Assembly: GCA_017562135.1 (NCBI GenBank)
Contig: QEYB01001312.1
Location: forward strand, 1,860,001-1,924,000
Direction of reading: 5' to 3'
DNA length: 64,000 nucleotides
DNA from: Dipylidium caninum
Lineage: Eukaryota; Platyhelminthes; Cestoda; Cyclophyllidea; Dipylidiidae
This document shows, in pieces, positions 1 through 19,300 of this stretch; within the stretch, counting starts at the first letter, position 1, and each line of letters begins with the position of its first letter. A program made the position numbers and the translations under genes. Below the pieces are notes generated by a model. It was not told the DNA's origin. It searched no databases and worked only from the letters and a program-made list of their open reading frames with translations.

Positions 1-2907
1 ACATTCTGGATGTGTCCAGCGCTGCCACCGCTGCCCGTGGCACCCTCTCTGCCGTCCACTCCCTCTCCTTCCCCCACGCCGGCGTGCGCGTGTGTGCGCG
101 CGTACATGCAGCGCCAGCGTATCAGGCGCGTGCGAGTCTCCGAGACGCGCCTACTGCCATCAACCTTAACGATTGGGTTACACGAACTGGCTGAATGATG
201 AGAAGAAGGCCTTTATGGCCCCAACCCTCGACAATCTTGCGACCGCTCTTCGGTGTCATCATTATCTGCCAGCATTCTCGCATGAGACATACCCACAAGA
301 ATGCATTAAGTTAAACGGCTTCGGGTGCAGTGTGACAAATAACTGGAGGGGGAACTAATTTTGTCAAGATAAGGTAATTTTCATTAAACGAGTCAAGTGG
401 TCCGATGGTGTGTGCAAGCAGTGCATAGTAAACATAGGACTGAGTGGAATCCCCATTCACTTGGATCTCCTCGATTGTTGCGTCACAATGTCCTTCCATT
501 GTGGACCTTTCGTCATCATGTAGAAAGGAAAAGTTAAACGCAAAGCAGATCTGGTGCCATCGGTGACCGAGGAGAATTCTACTTTTGACCGAGAACAAGT
601 AAATCAAATTGGAAATACAACTTATTCGTAACGGCAAGTGAAATTGGGTTGGAGGACATCAGCTCGCTCAACACAATCAGGCGATGATGACACGAGGGAC
701 ATATTATTGTGCGCGCATTCACCACGAGTCAGGTAGGCAAACAGAGACCAGAGGGGAAAGCCAGTGAGTGCATGCGTAAGATAGTATCAGCTCTCTAATG
801 TCAGCGCATCGAAAGTGAGAAGAGGAGGAGCAGAAGCTCACCTTCCCCCTATTCTAACCCCTCCCACCCTCCCTCCCACTCATTTTCCGCCCTCCTCTCT
901 TTTCCCCTTCCTGTTTCCAGGCATGCAGAGATGCCCGCGGGGTGATAGAAATGCGCGCGAGCAAGTGAGAGAGCGGGAGAGATGGAGGGAGGGAGAGCGG
1001 GAGGAAGGGGGGAGAGAGAGACAGGGTACTTCGTATTACCGGACTTCCGTACCCGTGTGTACGTGCGAGTGTGCGTATGTCTATCACACCGCAGATCATA
1101 TCTTTCCTTTCCACGTCTTATCCACTCCACTCTGCTCATTTTCCGTACTATCCTCTTCCGACCCACCCCGGGGTCAGGTTATTATCTTGTAATTACCCAA
1201 GGTTAATGCCAACGCACGTTTCTGATGCAGCCCAGTGAAAAGGTTCCGCCGTGATCCGCTTAAACACACGTGGTAGTGGTTTACCATTATTGATGTGAAG
1301 CCACCCATAACCTGGTCACGAGAAATGGAGTAGGAGCACAAGGAGGCGCAGTGCGCCCGTTCCGGTGACTGGTTTTCGAGGAGAGGATCCACTGGTGCAC
1401 AAGGGTATGAGCCACTAGGTGGAAATGCAACCATTTCTGTGGCCACAAATATTCATGAGGGGATGCCTTCATGTTGGCATGGGGCGGAGAGATACCTCAT
1501 CTCTGCACTGGAGATTGACGAATTCCCGAAACCATTGTGGTGTTGATGGTGTTGGACGCGTACGCATTCGCCTGGGCACCACTTTAGCGTCGAACCCGCA
1601 TGGATGTCCAATCACAAAGCGGAAGTGCGTGTGGCAATTGTTATCTGCGTCCTGGAAAGAAAGCTCCGCTCTCCATTTGGAGGTTGGGCGGGTGGAGGCC
1701 TATCCGTGTTAGACACCTTCTTTCCCACCACCGGTATCAGTCATGGACTCCAATTGATTGTGGCTTTTCGTGATATTAAGCATATTAATCACACATGACC
1801 ATAGAGCTCGGAGGAGATCGTAATTAATTATAGGGAATGAATGTGTCAAAATCGTGCCGAAGACGGAACTTACACAATTCGGAGGGATCCCGTCAGTGGT
1901 CAACAATGATTGTAAAATTTTGTCGAGCGCACAGACGCCAATCGTTCTTGGGCGATGACCTTAGAATAGAGCTATCACGACGTAGACAAGCAAGGCACCG
2001 AAATAGATATTCCTTGGGCGCATTCTCCATTAGTGTTCAAGTTTTCAGTGCGCGATCTCCTAGTTTAGACCAAAGAAGAGGAACAATACCCACTTGGCGT
2101 TATAAAGAGACGGTCCAACTGAGGTGATGACCTAGTAAAACAGTGTAAGCACAGAAGATGTCCATCGTGTCCCCTTAAAAGAGAACCGTTATTTCAGGAC
2201 CTTGACTGATAGCAGCACTCCATCCGCACTTTTGGCGTTTTCAACTGCACCGCAATCATACAGGTAAAGCTTAGATGATAGAGTGCGCGCCACCGAGGGA
2301 GGGCTTTTCCAACTGGTCATTGGCGCCTGTCAGTGGCGTCCGACATTCTCTCGCTTGACTGGCGATAACGATCGAAAGAAGCGGGGCCATCAAACTCTCT
2401 CCTTCCTGCCTTCCTTCCGTCTTCCTTCCCTCTCCGTCCCACCCCCGCGGCCATAAAGCGGTTAACACAACATCCCCGAGGTCAACAGGCCTCTTTCCTT
2501 GCCTCCTTTCTGCAGGCCTCACAAGCGGGAGGGTGGGTGGGTGGGTTTGGTAGTCAAAAATGGCCAAAAAGTTACAAAATGTCAGCCATAAAATGGGAAA
2601 ATAAAAAGTGCGAAACCGATGTGAACGCGAGGGGGGGGAGAGGCGAGGGCGGAGTCCTGTGAACTTAGGCCTCTATTAACATTTTTGGCGTTTTAAATCT
2701 TTCACACCTCCAAAACGTGTTTAACTAATGAAGGAAAAGTATTATCATTAGGCTCTGGCAGGGCGTTTTGGTAACAAATTCATGAAAATCACGTTCGAAC
2801 ACAACCCCTTGTTATTCAATGAGTGCATCATACAGGTTGCGTCTGCACCTGTGATGTGTGACTGTATTTGTTATGGCTTGTTTTTAGGTGTTCTTCAGGC
2901 TGAGCAC
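1..2907. other. Upstream region of the GATA gene, no convincing gene
   Basis: I see no exon with recognisable protein similarity here. The open frames are short, overlap each other on both strands and are rich in Arg, Ser and Pro, as expected for chance frames in low-complexity DNA. The stretch probably holds the promoter and 5' untranslated sequence of the GATA gene. A possible acceptor (a TTTTTAG run, then TTCTTCAG at about 2891-2898) lies just before the chosen ATG at 2908, which suggests that a 5' noncoding exon lies further upstream. Confidence 0.5.
830..1025. repeat. Pyrimidine-rich then purine-rich low-complexity tract
   Basis: About 841-920 is almost all C and T on the plus strand. 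About 955-1022 is almost all G and A, with GGGA-type steps. The two halves are roughly mirror or complement in composition. Open frames on both strands here simply reflect the skew and are not called as genes. Confidence 0.6.
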
Positions 2908-9299
<6,392 letters not shown>

Positions 9300-9450
9300 C
9301 CGGACTTTGATTTGCCACTGAGAGCTCCTATCTCCCTATCTCCTATCTGTTTTACTCGCCTCACACTTCTCTTTCTCAGTCTCTCTCTCCCCTTCGGTTT
9401 TGCGCATGTGTACAGTTCTAAGGCGCTGTTTAAGTACAGCAATGCTGCCA

Positions 9451-9474
9451 ATATATATATATATATATATATAT
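9451..9474. repeat. (AT)12 microsatellite
   Basis: Twelve uninterrupted AT units lie about 150 nt after the GATA stop codon, so they probably fall within the 3' untranslated region. Confidence 0.9.
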
Positions 9475-12400
9475 GCACATATACATAAATGAATGTGCAT
9501 CGGAGGTAAAAGACGGTTCTGTCAAGTCCTTCCGCGGTGCCTCCGAACATCTGCTCGCACAAATGCGATCTCTGAGGGCCGCAAGAAGCACTCGGATGCC
9601 GTCAAGAGGCGTATAAACCGGGCCGATGTCAGTGCCTCCTCGTCACCTAAGTGGTACCGTTCTCCTCCAATAGGTGTCCCCTTCATTAGGAAACATAAAG
9701 TGGACTGGGGACATCTGCTGAACCAGGGAAATTCCTCCATTTGAGGGGTGCTTTTGAAGCTAAAGTGATACGGAGTGGTTTTGTTAGAAGAAGGCGAGGA
9801 AAGGCAAGGGTAGAGGCGGCGGTTGGGAAAACGAGTTTAGAATTGTCACCCAAGTACACGCGCAATTGTCTCTGGGAAGAGTGGCTTCGGCCAAGACGAA
9901 ACGATTTGGCCACTGGTCATGTAAATTTACACTTGTACACGTGACCGAAAGGTCTCGCAGCTGAAGTGAATGTACGCCAGACCACACCGCATGCGCGGAA
10001 CAACATCGCCCCCTGAAGGAGCTGGTGGCATAGGCGAGGGGGTGGAGATGGGCCGGCGGGTGGAGGCGGGGTAATGGGCAGAAGAGTGGGGTCGGCGGCG
10101 AGGGGGGGAGCGTGATGGATCATGCTATGGTGTTCTGACCGTGCTGCCACACGTCTACGTCCTCAGGTCACCTGAACGAGGCAAAATTGCAGCTCGCGTG
10201 ACCACCCAATAACAACTAACTGTTGACAACCCCATTTACAAGATCGACTGAGTAAAGCCAGGGAGAAATGGCAAGTTGCCATGTCCAGTGAACCACTCCT
10301 TTCCAAAGTTCGTGGTCCGTAAAACACCGAAAGATGACACAGGAACAGAAGTTGACTCGCAAGTTAGAGGGTTGGTAAGAAAGTGAGGTGAGCCCTGCGT
10401 GCAACTGTGCTTCTACTGAAAGGGCATTTCTGTCTCACGGGGAAGGCGACGGTATTATTTTCCGCCACAGGACAAATTATCGAGACGAGAGCTGAAATTC
10501 GACTGATCCAGCAATTCTGTCGACTGTCTCCACATTACTAAAGAGTTTTTAAATACCCCCTTCTGTGGAGGTGCCAGAAAGTGATATAACAGCCAGTGAG
10601 GTGCCTCCAGACTATTTACTTTTAACCACAGTATACAAGTGTAGAGTGGAGTTCGTCCTGATCAGCCAGAAAGAAAACCACCTTTTTGAATAGCAGGAAG
10701 GTGTTAGAAGAAGCCCTATTCAGTACTTCTTTCGAAGAGGCTCCGGTGTAAAGGGACACTTGCTGCTCCCGAAAAGATGTTTGTGCCACTCATGGCACTC
10801 CTCCTTGCTCTGAGACTTCCCACCGAAAGTTGTTTCCCTTACATTAAAGATAGCTGCATTTTACTTCCCACTTTCTCTACCGCTTTCCAAGTGACTACAC
10901 TCAAACCCATTTATTACCTAAAATGGCCGTATAAACGTGGTTATCATCGGCAACATCACCCTTGGTTTCGACTTGTTTGAGGCGGCTTAAACGCACTGAG
11001 TTATGACATTATTTAGCTAGGCGAATAACAAAGAACACTGCCGACAGATGGCTAAGTTGAGCTGATGGATAGCAGCTTATTCATCGCGAAGTAATTAGCT
11101 CTGGTCTTCATATCTTCGACGCTAGCAGTACTGCCGGGCGAGTACTCGGCACTTTTAGGTTGCCAAGATTATCCCCAACACAACGTCTGCGGCGGTTTCG
11201 GTAGGGGTGACTCGAAGAATCCATTTCAACAGCTAAGTAACCGTTGGTGTTGTTGGCGCGAACTGGCCTGACAAGGGAGGTAGACGCTTTTGTCCCACGA
11301 CGGCTGATCCTGTCCGCGTGCAAGCTGGCCGCGCTGTAAAGAGTCTTCTCCCGAGACGTTTGAACTGCTTAACGTCAGGTCATCGGGGAGGAAATCACGT
11401 CTCCCTGGCAATAAGTTTACTTTTGCGTCCACTAGCGGCAAAAACCGCGTCTCCACGGCAGATGCTGCTACCTTCTGCTTCATCTTCATCAAAAGGCAAC
11501 ATCGAGCGCATTGTCCACCCTCTTTCGGGGATATGGATTAACATTTAACTGTCTTCTGCAAAATGTCTCAATCCTTCCTCACAAGTGACCAATGATTGAC
11601 TAAGGTGGCTCTCTCTCTCTCCTACACAGTTTTGAATATTTGGATAGGAGTTTGTAAGGAAGAAAACAGGGCGGACGCGTAACGTGCCCTGAAGTCTTAT
11701 TTCGAAATTTACCAGATGCACAAATTAAGCCATGAGGCATCTATTCTAGTGTCGCACCAGTGGAATATTCCAAGCTGGGCGCGGTTGTGGCAGTGTTGGT
11801 GGACGGCGGATGCACAGGGTTGTCATGACTAGCCAAGTAGTCTCTCGAGCAAGGGTTTTTTAAGGCCAGGGCCCAGGGGAGGTGAATTTTGGCCACTGAA
11901 TGAAAGCATGCTTGATCTGACGACAATCCGAGCGAGGAACGGGCACATGGCAACGCCCCGCTCCCTCTCTCCCCTCATCCTGACCTTGGCGCCGCTCCAT
12001 GCCTGTTTGGCGCTAAATGAATCTCGATCCACTGGGTACACGCCAGTTTGACTACCGCGTCCCGTGCTAGCGAGTTGAAGAATGCGATTTTAACATGGAC
12101 GGAAAGAGAATATTTTTGCTGTATAAACATAAATGAGTGTCCTTTACATCGAAATATAACTGTCTTTCCAATGCGCCTATCGGTATTAACTTGTATATTT
12201 CGACAGTAAGTCGGTGCACGACCTTTCAGGGCTCGTCTTATCTTGAGTGCAGGTTGACGTGTGTTTTATTTAAGATTTGTGCTTTCTAAAACAAAATGAA
12301 AAGATAGTTCAGCACCTCGTAGAGTCAAATGACATCGTCCTCGCCGTGGTGTTGCCAGTAATTTACACAGTAGGATGGTTGTTCATTCGCCGTTACTTGT

Positions 12401-14256
12401 CTAGGCTCAGCTACAAAGTGGATGATTCTTGAGCATCGAACGGGCTGCGAGATTTGCCCTGAAAATATTCACGAAGCGGGGGTACATTTACTGGTGCATC
12501 GCCATCTGCATCCCCCCAGTCGATTGTTTCATGGACACGTGGACCAGTAAATTACTGAGGATGCGACAGCTCTGGGAAAAAGGACAAGTTATCGGCCCCC
12601 CATCGCTGCCACCATTATGTCGGGGGAAGTTAGTAAGAGAACTCGAGCCCTCGACTAGCCGAGACGCCTTCCTAGGACCGGAGTGTACTGCACTTTCACT
12701 GGCTCATTCTGAGATGGCGTTAATTGACTTTCTTACTGAATGCTACACTTGCGCCGAAGTTTTCAGGGCTACTGAAGTGCACCGTCCTGCGGCAAAAATG
12801 TTTGGTCAACTTTTGAGGAGGGGACCTCAACTACGCAAATTGGGTGCGTAGCAACCGACTTCCCCGTGGTGCCAAAACAGCGCAGAATTTTAATAAACTT
12901 GAAACAGGTACTGCAGAAGATGTTGAAACTTTGTAATTGTTACCAAATCGACGTTGGGTGGATGTCTTCTATGCGGGCTGAGCGGTCCTTTCCAGCCAAT
13001 ATTTCGGCATACCGAGACGTTGGGACGTGGTAGGCATAGAAGTGTTTATGAAATTGAAGCGGCCATCGGGACATAAGCAATCAGACCTTTCTTTCACTAT
13101 GATTTGGAGAGCCATAACACCTACCTTCATTACAGAAGCAGGTTAAGGAGGGCAAGATACGAAGGGTGGCCCTCCGGAAATGATTCAGCTACGGATGTGC
13201 TAAGAAAAGCTTCCACAATGGCGGAGCAACGAGACGTTCTGGCTTTTTGCACGAATGTCACAGCAGATTGGGGAAAAAAGTGTCCACCGCCCTGTCCATA
13301 ATCGAGAGACTTGCGGGTGGGCGGCGGCGGATGGGAACACGAGATGTATACATTAATACCATACCCAACGGCAAAAGTCACGAGGCCCACAGATGGCGAG
13401 GACCTTCACCAGGCCAACAGACGGTGGTTCTGCGTGGTCACAAGTCGCAGAGCGGCCTACTCCATGTCTACCCACTCTCCCACCGCTGGCGGGCGCGACG
13501 GCAGCGGCGACGCTGAGGTGCCTGGTGGCAAGTCAGCGATATCAGATGTGCTCTAATTAGCCCCGTCGGCCTAAGTGTGTCCCCTGGTCTAAGTACGTTA
13601 GGAAGCTTTGGGGGAAAGCAAATGCTACATAGAAGCGATGTGGACGATTTCTTCTTAATATCGACGACTAATGCCAGAAAAGGTGCACGGATGAGCCTGA
13701 CGATGTGTCACTTCATAAGACTTGGCCCTCTTTCCGAGGTTCAACTATCGCTGCCCAGTCTCGCCCCACACATCGTGAGAGACGACAGCGTTCATCCATT
13801 ACCCGCAAACGGCTGACAATTGAATTCAGGATTATGGAATTCCGCAACAGAAGCAGTCTATCTCATTCATTAACCTAATCCACTATCCTTGGAATCTCAT
13901 AAGTGGCTTGAATTATGCCCCAGTGTGGCCACTTCCCTCGTACTGATGATAGGCGGCCACTTTGTCTGCTCCTAATTAAATCCCTTCCTGAAGACGTCTT
14001 GGCCTAAGATGATGCAGGAAAATAAAAGAGTTGCTTCCTTAATATACGTCTCGTGGTCTAAATAGTTATGGTGAGAAAGTATAAGAGTTAGGAGTGTAGG
14101 GATTACAGGCAGCGCCTCCCAACTAACTCAGCCTTTCTCTTTCCCCAGACGCCCGCGAGAGTGGCGGTGTGCATAAGGTGCAACGTCGTACGGGTGCGTC
14201 GTTGTCCCCATCCTCTAAATAAATGAACTACATCACTAGGAGCACGAGAGTACGGT

Positions 14257-14262
14257 TTTATT
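14257..14262 (-). terminator. Candidate polyadenylation signal AATAAA
   Basis: A perfect AATAAA hexamer on the minus strand, about 590 nt downstream of the receptor-like gene's stop codon. A plus-strand AATAAA also occurs at 14218-14223, far downstream of the GATA stop. Single hexamers occur by chance, so the link is tentative. Confidence 0.25.
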
Positions 14263-14852
14263 TTCTTGCATCATCGTTCGCCCTGCATGTATATTTGAGG
14301 GAAATAGACAAAAGGCGGTCAACTGCCTCCACTGCCGTACTCATCCTGTGCCGTCAATAGGTAGGCCAAACTTTTGTATTTGGACGGAGAGTATCTACGT
14401 TAGTGGTTTTGAGGTCGGATCGGAGTGCTGTGCGTTGCTCCGAGGGGCTTACTTTCGGAAGAATCTGCTGATTACAATGGATGCGGAGCATTAACCATTC
14501 GTTTTTGAGAGTTCGTAGCGTATTTCAACAATGGTTTGGGCCGACTCAGAACTCTACATCGAGTAAGTTACTTCTGTTCTGTTGTCCTTCGACGGACTCC
14601 GATTGGGCTTGCTCGTCATGGGTAGTGGATTCCTTCGTAACCTGTTCCTTTAACGCTGTCATTTTAGGGGGCAAGAACTCTTTGCCTCCATCTTCTTTCT
14701 CCTTATCTTCCTCGTAATGTAAACCTGAATGGTGAATGCGCCTACCTGTTGACGATAGTCGATTGGAGAAATGCGGTTGACTGTGCGAAGACATTTCATC
14801 GTGCATGGAAACATGCTTTAAATCTGATAAGTGTGGACCACTCCTTTCCGAA

Positions 14853-16313
14853 TTATCCGCTTCCTTTTTCGAGTACTTTCACAGCAAAATCTGGAAATTC
14901 GAAGCTTGTTGAGTGACTCGAAGCAGTTTGAGCATACTCTTTCTTGAAACTTAACTTCGGGGGTTCTACGATTTCAGGGGACTCAACGGATGCCTTATAA
15001 GCCACCTTCCTCGAGTGTCTGCGGGATCCCCCCACGTACTCACCTGGTGGCATATCATCCGGAAATAGATAGGCAGGGGGGCTTATGGCAAGCATTCCCA
15101 TCGTAGAAAGCGGCTTGAGATTCCGGAACTTACGAGATGCCTTTGCGGTCCAGGAGTCGTCTGACGAAGGTTCCGGTTCTTTCAAGGGGACCTGATCTGA
15201 AAAGTTCAATGAAGATGGGGAAAATTTTTCAGACGGCCTGGTAAACATAGGACCCAGCGGTTTTTTTAGGTGTCTTGGAGGAAGATTTGCTTCTGATTTT
15301 CCCGCTTCAATAACTGAAACGTATACTGGGGATTCCACTGCGGTCTCGTTTGACTGTCTAATTAGTTCTGTCATCGGCCTGTGGGGTTCTTGCACTACAC
15401 TATCTGTTTCCAACGGCCCATAAGGCTGGTCTTCTGCTGGAGCTGGACAGTGTTTTCGGGTAGCTTGAGTTTGAGATAGATCTGAGGAGGTGGAAGTTTT
15501 CTGGACGCCATTCAGAGTCGCCACTGTGCCTGTTACCTCTCCTTCCTTCATAATAAATGATTTCCTCTTTTCCCCCTCCCGGTGGTTTATTGCCCTAGTT
15601 ACCAGTTTTTGCGATGCACGGAGAAAATCTGTGTTAGGCGCATCTTCCTCTGCCACCACTTCCGCCTCGGCCTCCTTATTTTCAATGGTCTTTTCAAAAG
15701 AGGGGAAGATTTCCGCTTCGGCGCCGAGTGACGGTCGGACCAGAGATGTCTCTGACCATCGCTCCTGCCGTGCAATCTCCTCTTGGCTCCTGCTCATCGA
15801 CTCCTTGGTGAAAAGCAGCCTGCACTTCAGCCGCTTCCACAGGAGCAGTCCTCTAAACCGAGGTGGTGATCCAAGACCCCTTACATTCTTTCTACTTGTT
15901 GATCTCCAGTTTTCGAGGATGCGCCGTATGTTATTTTGTCTGAGCGGCTCCAACAATCTGTTTTCACCTCCAGTTCCACAGTTCACATCTTTTCCCATCG
16001 AAGTGGGAATATCATTCCTCTCATCTGAACATATTTCTGTTAGATTTATTGCTGTTCTTTCCCCATCTGCTCCAACGTTAGTGTAATCGTCATTAGCGAT
16101 GCTCATTCTTTCCTGAATTATGCCTTGCTCCCTCATTTCTGTTTCTTGTACCGCTAACTTTTTGACACACAAACTTGTTTCATCCTGACTTACTGGTTGA
16201 GGCTGTGATCCACACTTTTGCATCGCACTGGCTTTACTTCTGTCTATTTTTCTTAATACCACGGGCACTATGCAAGATTCACACGCCTTTCCCAAAGGCC
16301 ACGTGATAAGCAG
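14853..16313 (-). CDS. Receptor-like gene: terminal exon, cytoplasmic tail
   Basis: A 487-codon open exon including the stop, the longest frame in the window. Its acceptor (CTCCTTTTAG just above 16313) is in phase 0 and joins the transmembrane exon, so the hydrophobic stretch continues as LLITWPLG before KACESC. Cysteines just inside the membrane could be palmitoylated (inference). The rest is polar and probably disordered, rich in Ser, Glu, Pro and Lys, with no kinase, death, ITAM-like or PDZ-binding motif that I can see. It ends VLEKGSG. The opposite-strand frame at 15490-16086 is treated as a shadow. Confidence 0.65.
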   Translation of the reverse strand: MLITWPLGKACESCIVPVVLRKIDRSKASAMQKCGSQPQPVSQDETSLCVKKLAVQETEMREQGIIQERMSIANDDYTNVGADGERTAINLTEICSDERNDIPTSMGKDVNCGTGGENRLLEPLRQNNIRRILENWRSTSRKNVRGLGSPPRFRGLLLWKRLKCRLLFTKESMSRSQEEIARQERWSETSLVRPSLGAEAEIFPSFEKTIENKEAEAEVVAEEDAPNTDFLRASQKLVTRAINHREGEKRKSFIMKEGEVTGTVATLNGVQKTSTSSDLSQTQATRKHCPAPAEDQPYGPLETDSVVQEPHRPMTELIRQSNETAVESPVYVSVIEAGKSEANLPPRHLKKPLGPMFTRPSEKFSPSSLNFSDQVPLKEPEPSSDDSWTAKASRKFRNLKPLSTMGMLAISPPAYLFPDDMPPGEYVGGSRRHSRKVAYKASVESPEIVEPPKLSFKKEYAQTASSHSTSFEFPDFAVKVLEKGSG

Positions 16314-19300
16314 CTAAAAGGAGACATGAAACTCGTTTTGGGGTAAAAATGCCTTCAGCTTTTCTTTCACGCAAGTAGAAGGAGAACTAAGAGGACAAGG
16401 GCAGCGGCCATGTCCCCGACGACTAGGTTAGTTAAATTGCGCAACGGCCAATTTGGTGAGTTTGGGGCCATGCCTCCCCGAAATGGATTGCTCATGTTCT
16501 TCAACTTTCACCATCAGTTACACTCCAGGGGTACTTCTGTGCAAAAAAAGTTTCTTTTCGCTCGCGCGACAGAGGTGAAATGAGGACTCAGACTCTAGAT
16601 AAAGCTCCGTAATTAGAAGTTCTGCTGATTTAGATTAAAATCAAAAGCGGTGGGGTTGCTTTTGTATACCACCGAAGGGAAACTTAAAAATTAAGTGACT
16701 AAATGGAAAGTCTTTCCGAGGCGCCATTTTTGTCGGTTCCACTTATTACAACGCCGCGAAGAGAGAAAAGCGGCCCAAAAACTGGCCTCATTCCCTGTTT
16801 CACTCCTGATGAGAAGAAATACACCCCCATCCTCTTTAAATTCTCCTTTTTTGCGCACAGTATAGAAATTGGGCAGACGAACCATTGCGGGTTGAATGGC
16901 AGCAAGCTAGTTTAAACGATTCTCACAGAACACAGGAGGGGAGATTCCTTGGCCTAAGGTTGAAAATCTAGACAAGTCTGCTTCTAAGGTTCGAAACGCT
17001 GCTCGAATAGCACTGGTTTTAGAAAGTAAACTTCCATTGTTAAAAAAACAAGGAGGGGCGAAACGTCGGTTGCTCAATGAATCTGCCTCAAACAGGAAAA
17101 TAACTCAGATCTTGTAGTTGACTGTGTGGACAGGTCTCCTCCATGAACAGCAATAGAACGCACCGGTGTTTGACTTCACTCTTGAAGACCAGTATATTTT
17201 ATCTGTACAAATCATCTTTCCTCAAAGCGGTGCTTCGTCTCGGCAACATTCGACATACAACTAACCTAATTTGGATGAGTTCCCCCATTTCGGTAAAAAA
17301 GCTCCATTTTGGTTCAGTGTATGGAAAAAGGAAATTTCATCAAACGGTCATAATGGCAAAGGGGGGAGCACAGAAATGTCCTCTCCCCTAGAGTCACAGA
17401 TTTATACATATTTCCCCTATGTGCTAATAATTCTGCCAATATTAACAGGACAACGAAAGACTCCTAAACGTCCCTCGAAAAGACTGACCAAATACTTCAA
17501 AAGATGGAGCTGCCAAATAAGGCGGTGGCCTTGTGATTGCAAAACCCAGCCTGCCTCGGATTGTATTTTGAGTGTTCGAGTGTAAGTGGAAAATGGAGTC
17601 TATGCAAACACCCACGCTCGTGTGTGTCAATGTGAGCAGTTGTTACGGCTTTGTCCCATGACCGATTTGGCGCGCAGGCATAAAATGACAAGTTGGCATT
17701 CGTCTCTGACAACGTAAATCACCACTAAGATGGTTTTGGATAAACATAGAAAACGATATTCCTTAAGCTCACTTCGACTGCGACGATGATGAGAAGGATG
17801 TACAGAAGGGAGTAGTGGAAGATCTCCTTCCGGAACAGTCCCGTCAGACGGAGTGTGGTGCAGGGGAGGGCTTCCTCACATGGCAGAATCTTAAATAGAG
17901 AAAGAGCGTCGAAGTAAAGTTTAGCAAGGTCTATGCTATGCCCGGGTTAATGCAATAAAACTCCTCACAGGTAGGGCGGCGGGTAACCACGCAGCTTTGC
18001 GATAATACAAATTAAAAAAGCATATTAGAATAACACAGCAACCCAGGTGTATGGTTTAACGCAGATTAGCTCGAAGTGGAAGTAAAAACAACTCGTGAGC
18101 CAGGAAAACGCCTCCCTCCATTTTAAATGATGCTGCTGCTGGGAAGCTAAATGAGGACGGCATCCCTGGAACGTGAGAGGACATTGTTAACGCCAGACGG
18201 AGGCCATCAAATCGCATTAGTAGCACTTCCTTTTGGGTTGGAAACCTCCCTCAAACATTTGCACCATATTGTAATCTCAGAGTAAATTTTGCTTTGCTCC
18301 AGAAAGAGGTAATTCTACACGTCTTGAGTGGATGGAGGAGCGAGAGATAACATCTGTCGCCATCAATTGCCTTAGAAACCTGTTTATTCGTATGCACACG
18401 CGCAAATATGCGCGAATCGGACGGCGTCGTTTTCTTCTCCTCTTTCCCTTATTCAACGCTCCATTCGCTACTCTTGCCAACCCGAAACACATCCTTTCCC
18501 ATCTCCGATCCAAAGCAATCAGAAGAGGTGTCGACGGGCTCATTGGGGCCTTCCTGTGCTTTGAATGGCGCGAGTGCCGTAGACGAGTTAAGTGGAGGCC
18601 CCACCGCGATGGCAGATCGTTTTGGGGGTGGCCGTTGAAGCCCGTACACATGCCGCGCAGATGCGAAGGTGAGAGGGTGAGGGCGAGGGAATAAGAGGTA
18701 GCTCCGATCTGGTCCCCCATATTTCATAAAATTTAATGGCAGCACAAGTGACTGTGTCCACCAAAGTTCCTTTGTTGAGTGGAGATACTAGTCACCACTG
18801 TGCTTGAAGTGGCTCCTGTGTAGACAGTGCTTAAGGCACCCATGACATCTTCAACTGAAATCTGTGTGATACCTGTGGCATGAATGTTATTGGCTCCATT
18901 AAAAGGGGCTAAATATAAAATATGCATTACCAGGCGACCTCCTGCCCTTTTGCAGCGTGAGCTAGGAAAAAAGCCTCAGATTCTCAACTGAATATGGTGA
19001 ATCTCATTAACAAATTCATAAATATCAGAAAATGGGCTACCTCTTCAGAGATACCGAGACAAGGAGTAGGCTTCTGCTTAGAAATGTCACCAGGATGTTC
19101 AACGAAGATGCTTTCATTCAGGCATTGACGACGACGCCATCTGTATCGGCTGATCCCACAGCTCCTCCCACGGCAGTCAGTGGTCTCTGTCCAACTAGAC
19201 CACACCCCACGAAGTGTTTCACAGTAGATGCCTAGGTGCAAGACAGTGGAGGAGCTACTCCTTAAATAACTATTAAAACGGAAAGCCAGACGAATAGATC

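Larger units (their letters stand above)
9300..14852. other. Intergenic region between convergent genes
   Basis: Lies between the stop of the plus-strand GATA gene and the stop of the minus-strand receptor-like gene, so it contains two 3' ends. Apart from the microsatellite I see no exon with family similarity. The longest frame (12429-12851, plus) has no ATG at its 5' end and no recognised motif. A minus-strand frame at 14546-14806 (Glu/Lys/Ser-rich) might be an extra 3' exon or untranslated sequence of the receptor-like gene. Confidence 0.5.

Noticed and set aside
12429..12851. 140-codon plus-strand frame in the GATA/receptor intergenic region
   Set aside because: It does not begin with ATG, has no recognised motif and no convincing splice acceptor, so it is treated as chance.
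15490..16086. 198-codon plus-strand frame
   Set aside because: It lies exactly antisense to the long minus-strand exon 14853-16313, which has a phase-matched acceptor and joins a transmembrane exon. Taken as a shadow.
18277..18745. Overlapping minus-strand frames of 147 and 98 codons near the juxtamembrane exon
   Set aside because: Two mutually exclusive frames with basic, low-information composition and no phase-matched splice sites. They could hide an exon but cannot be supported.
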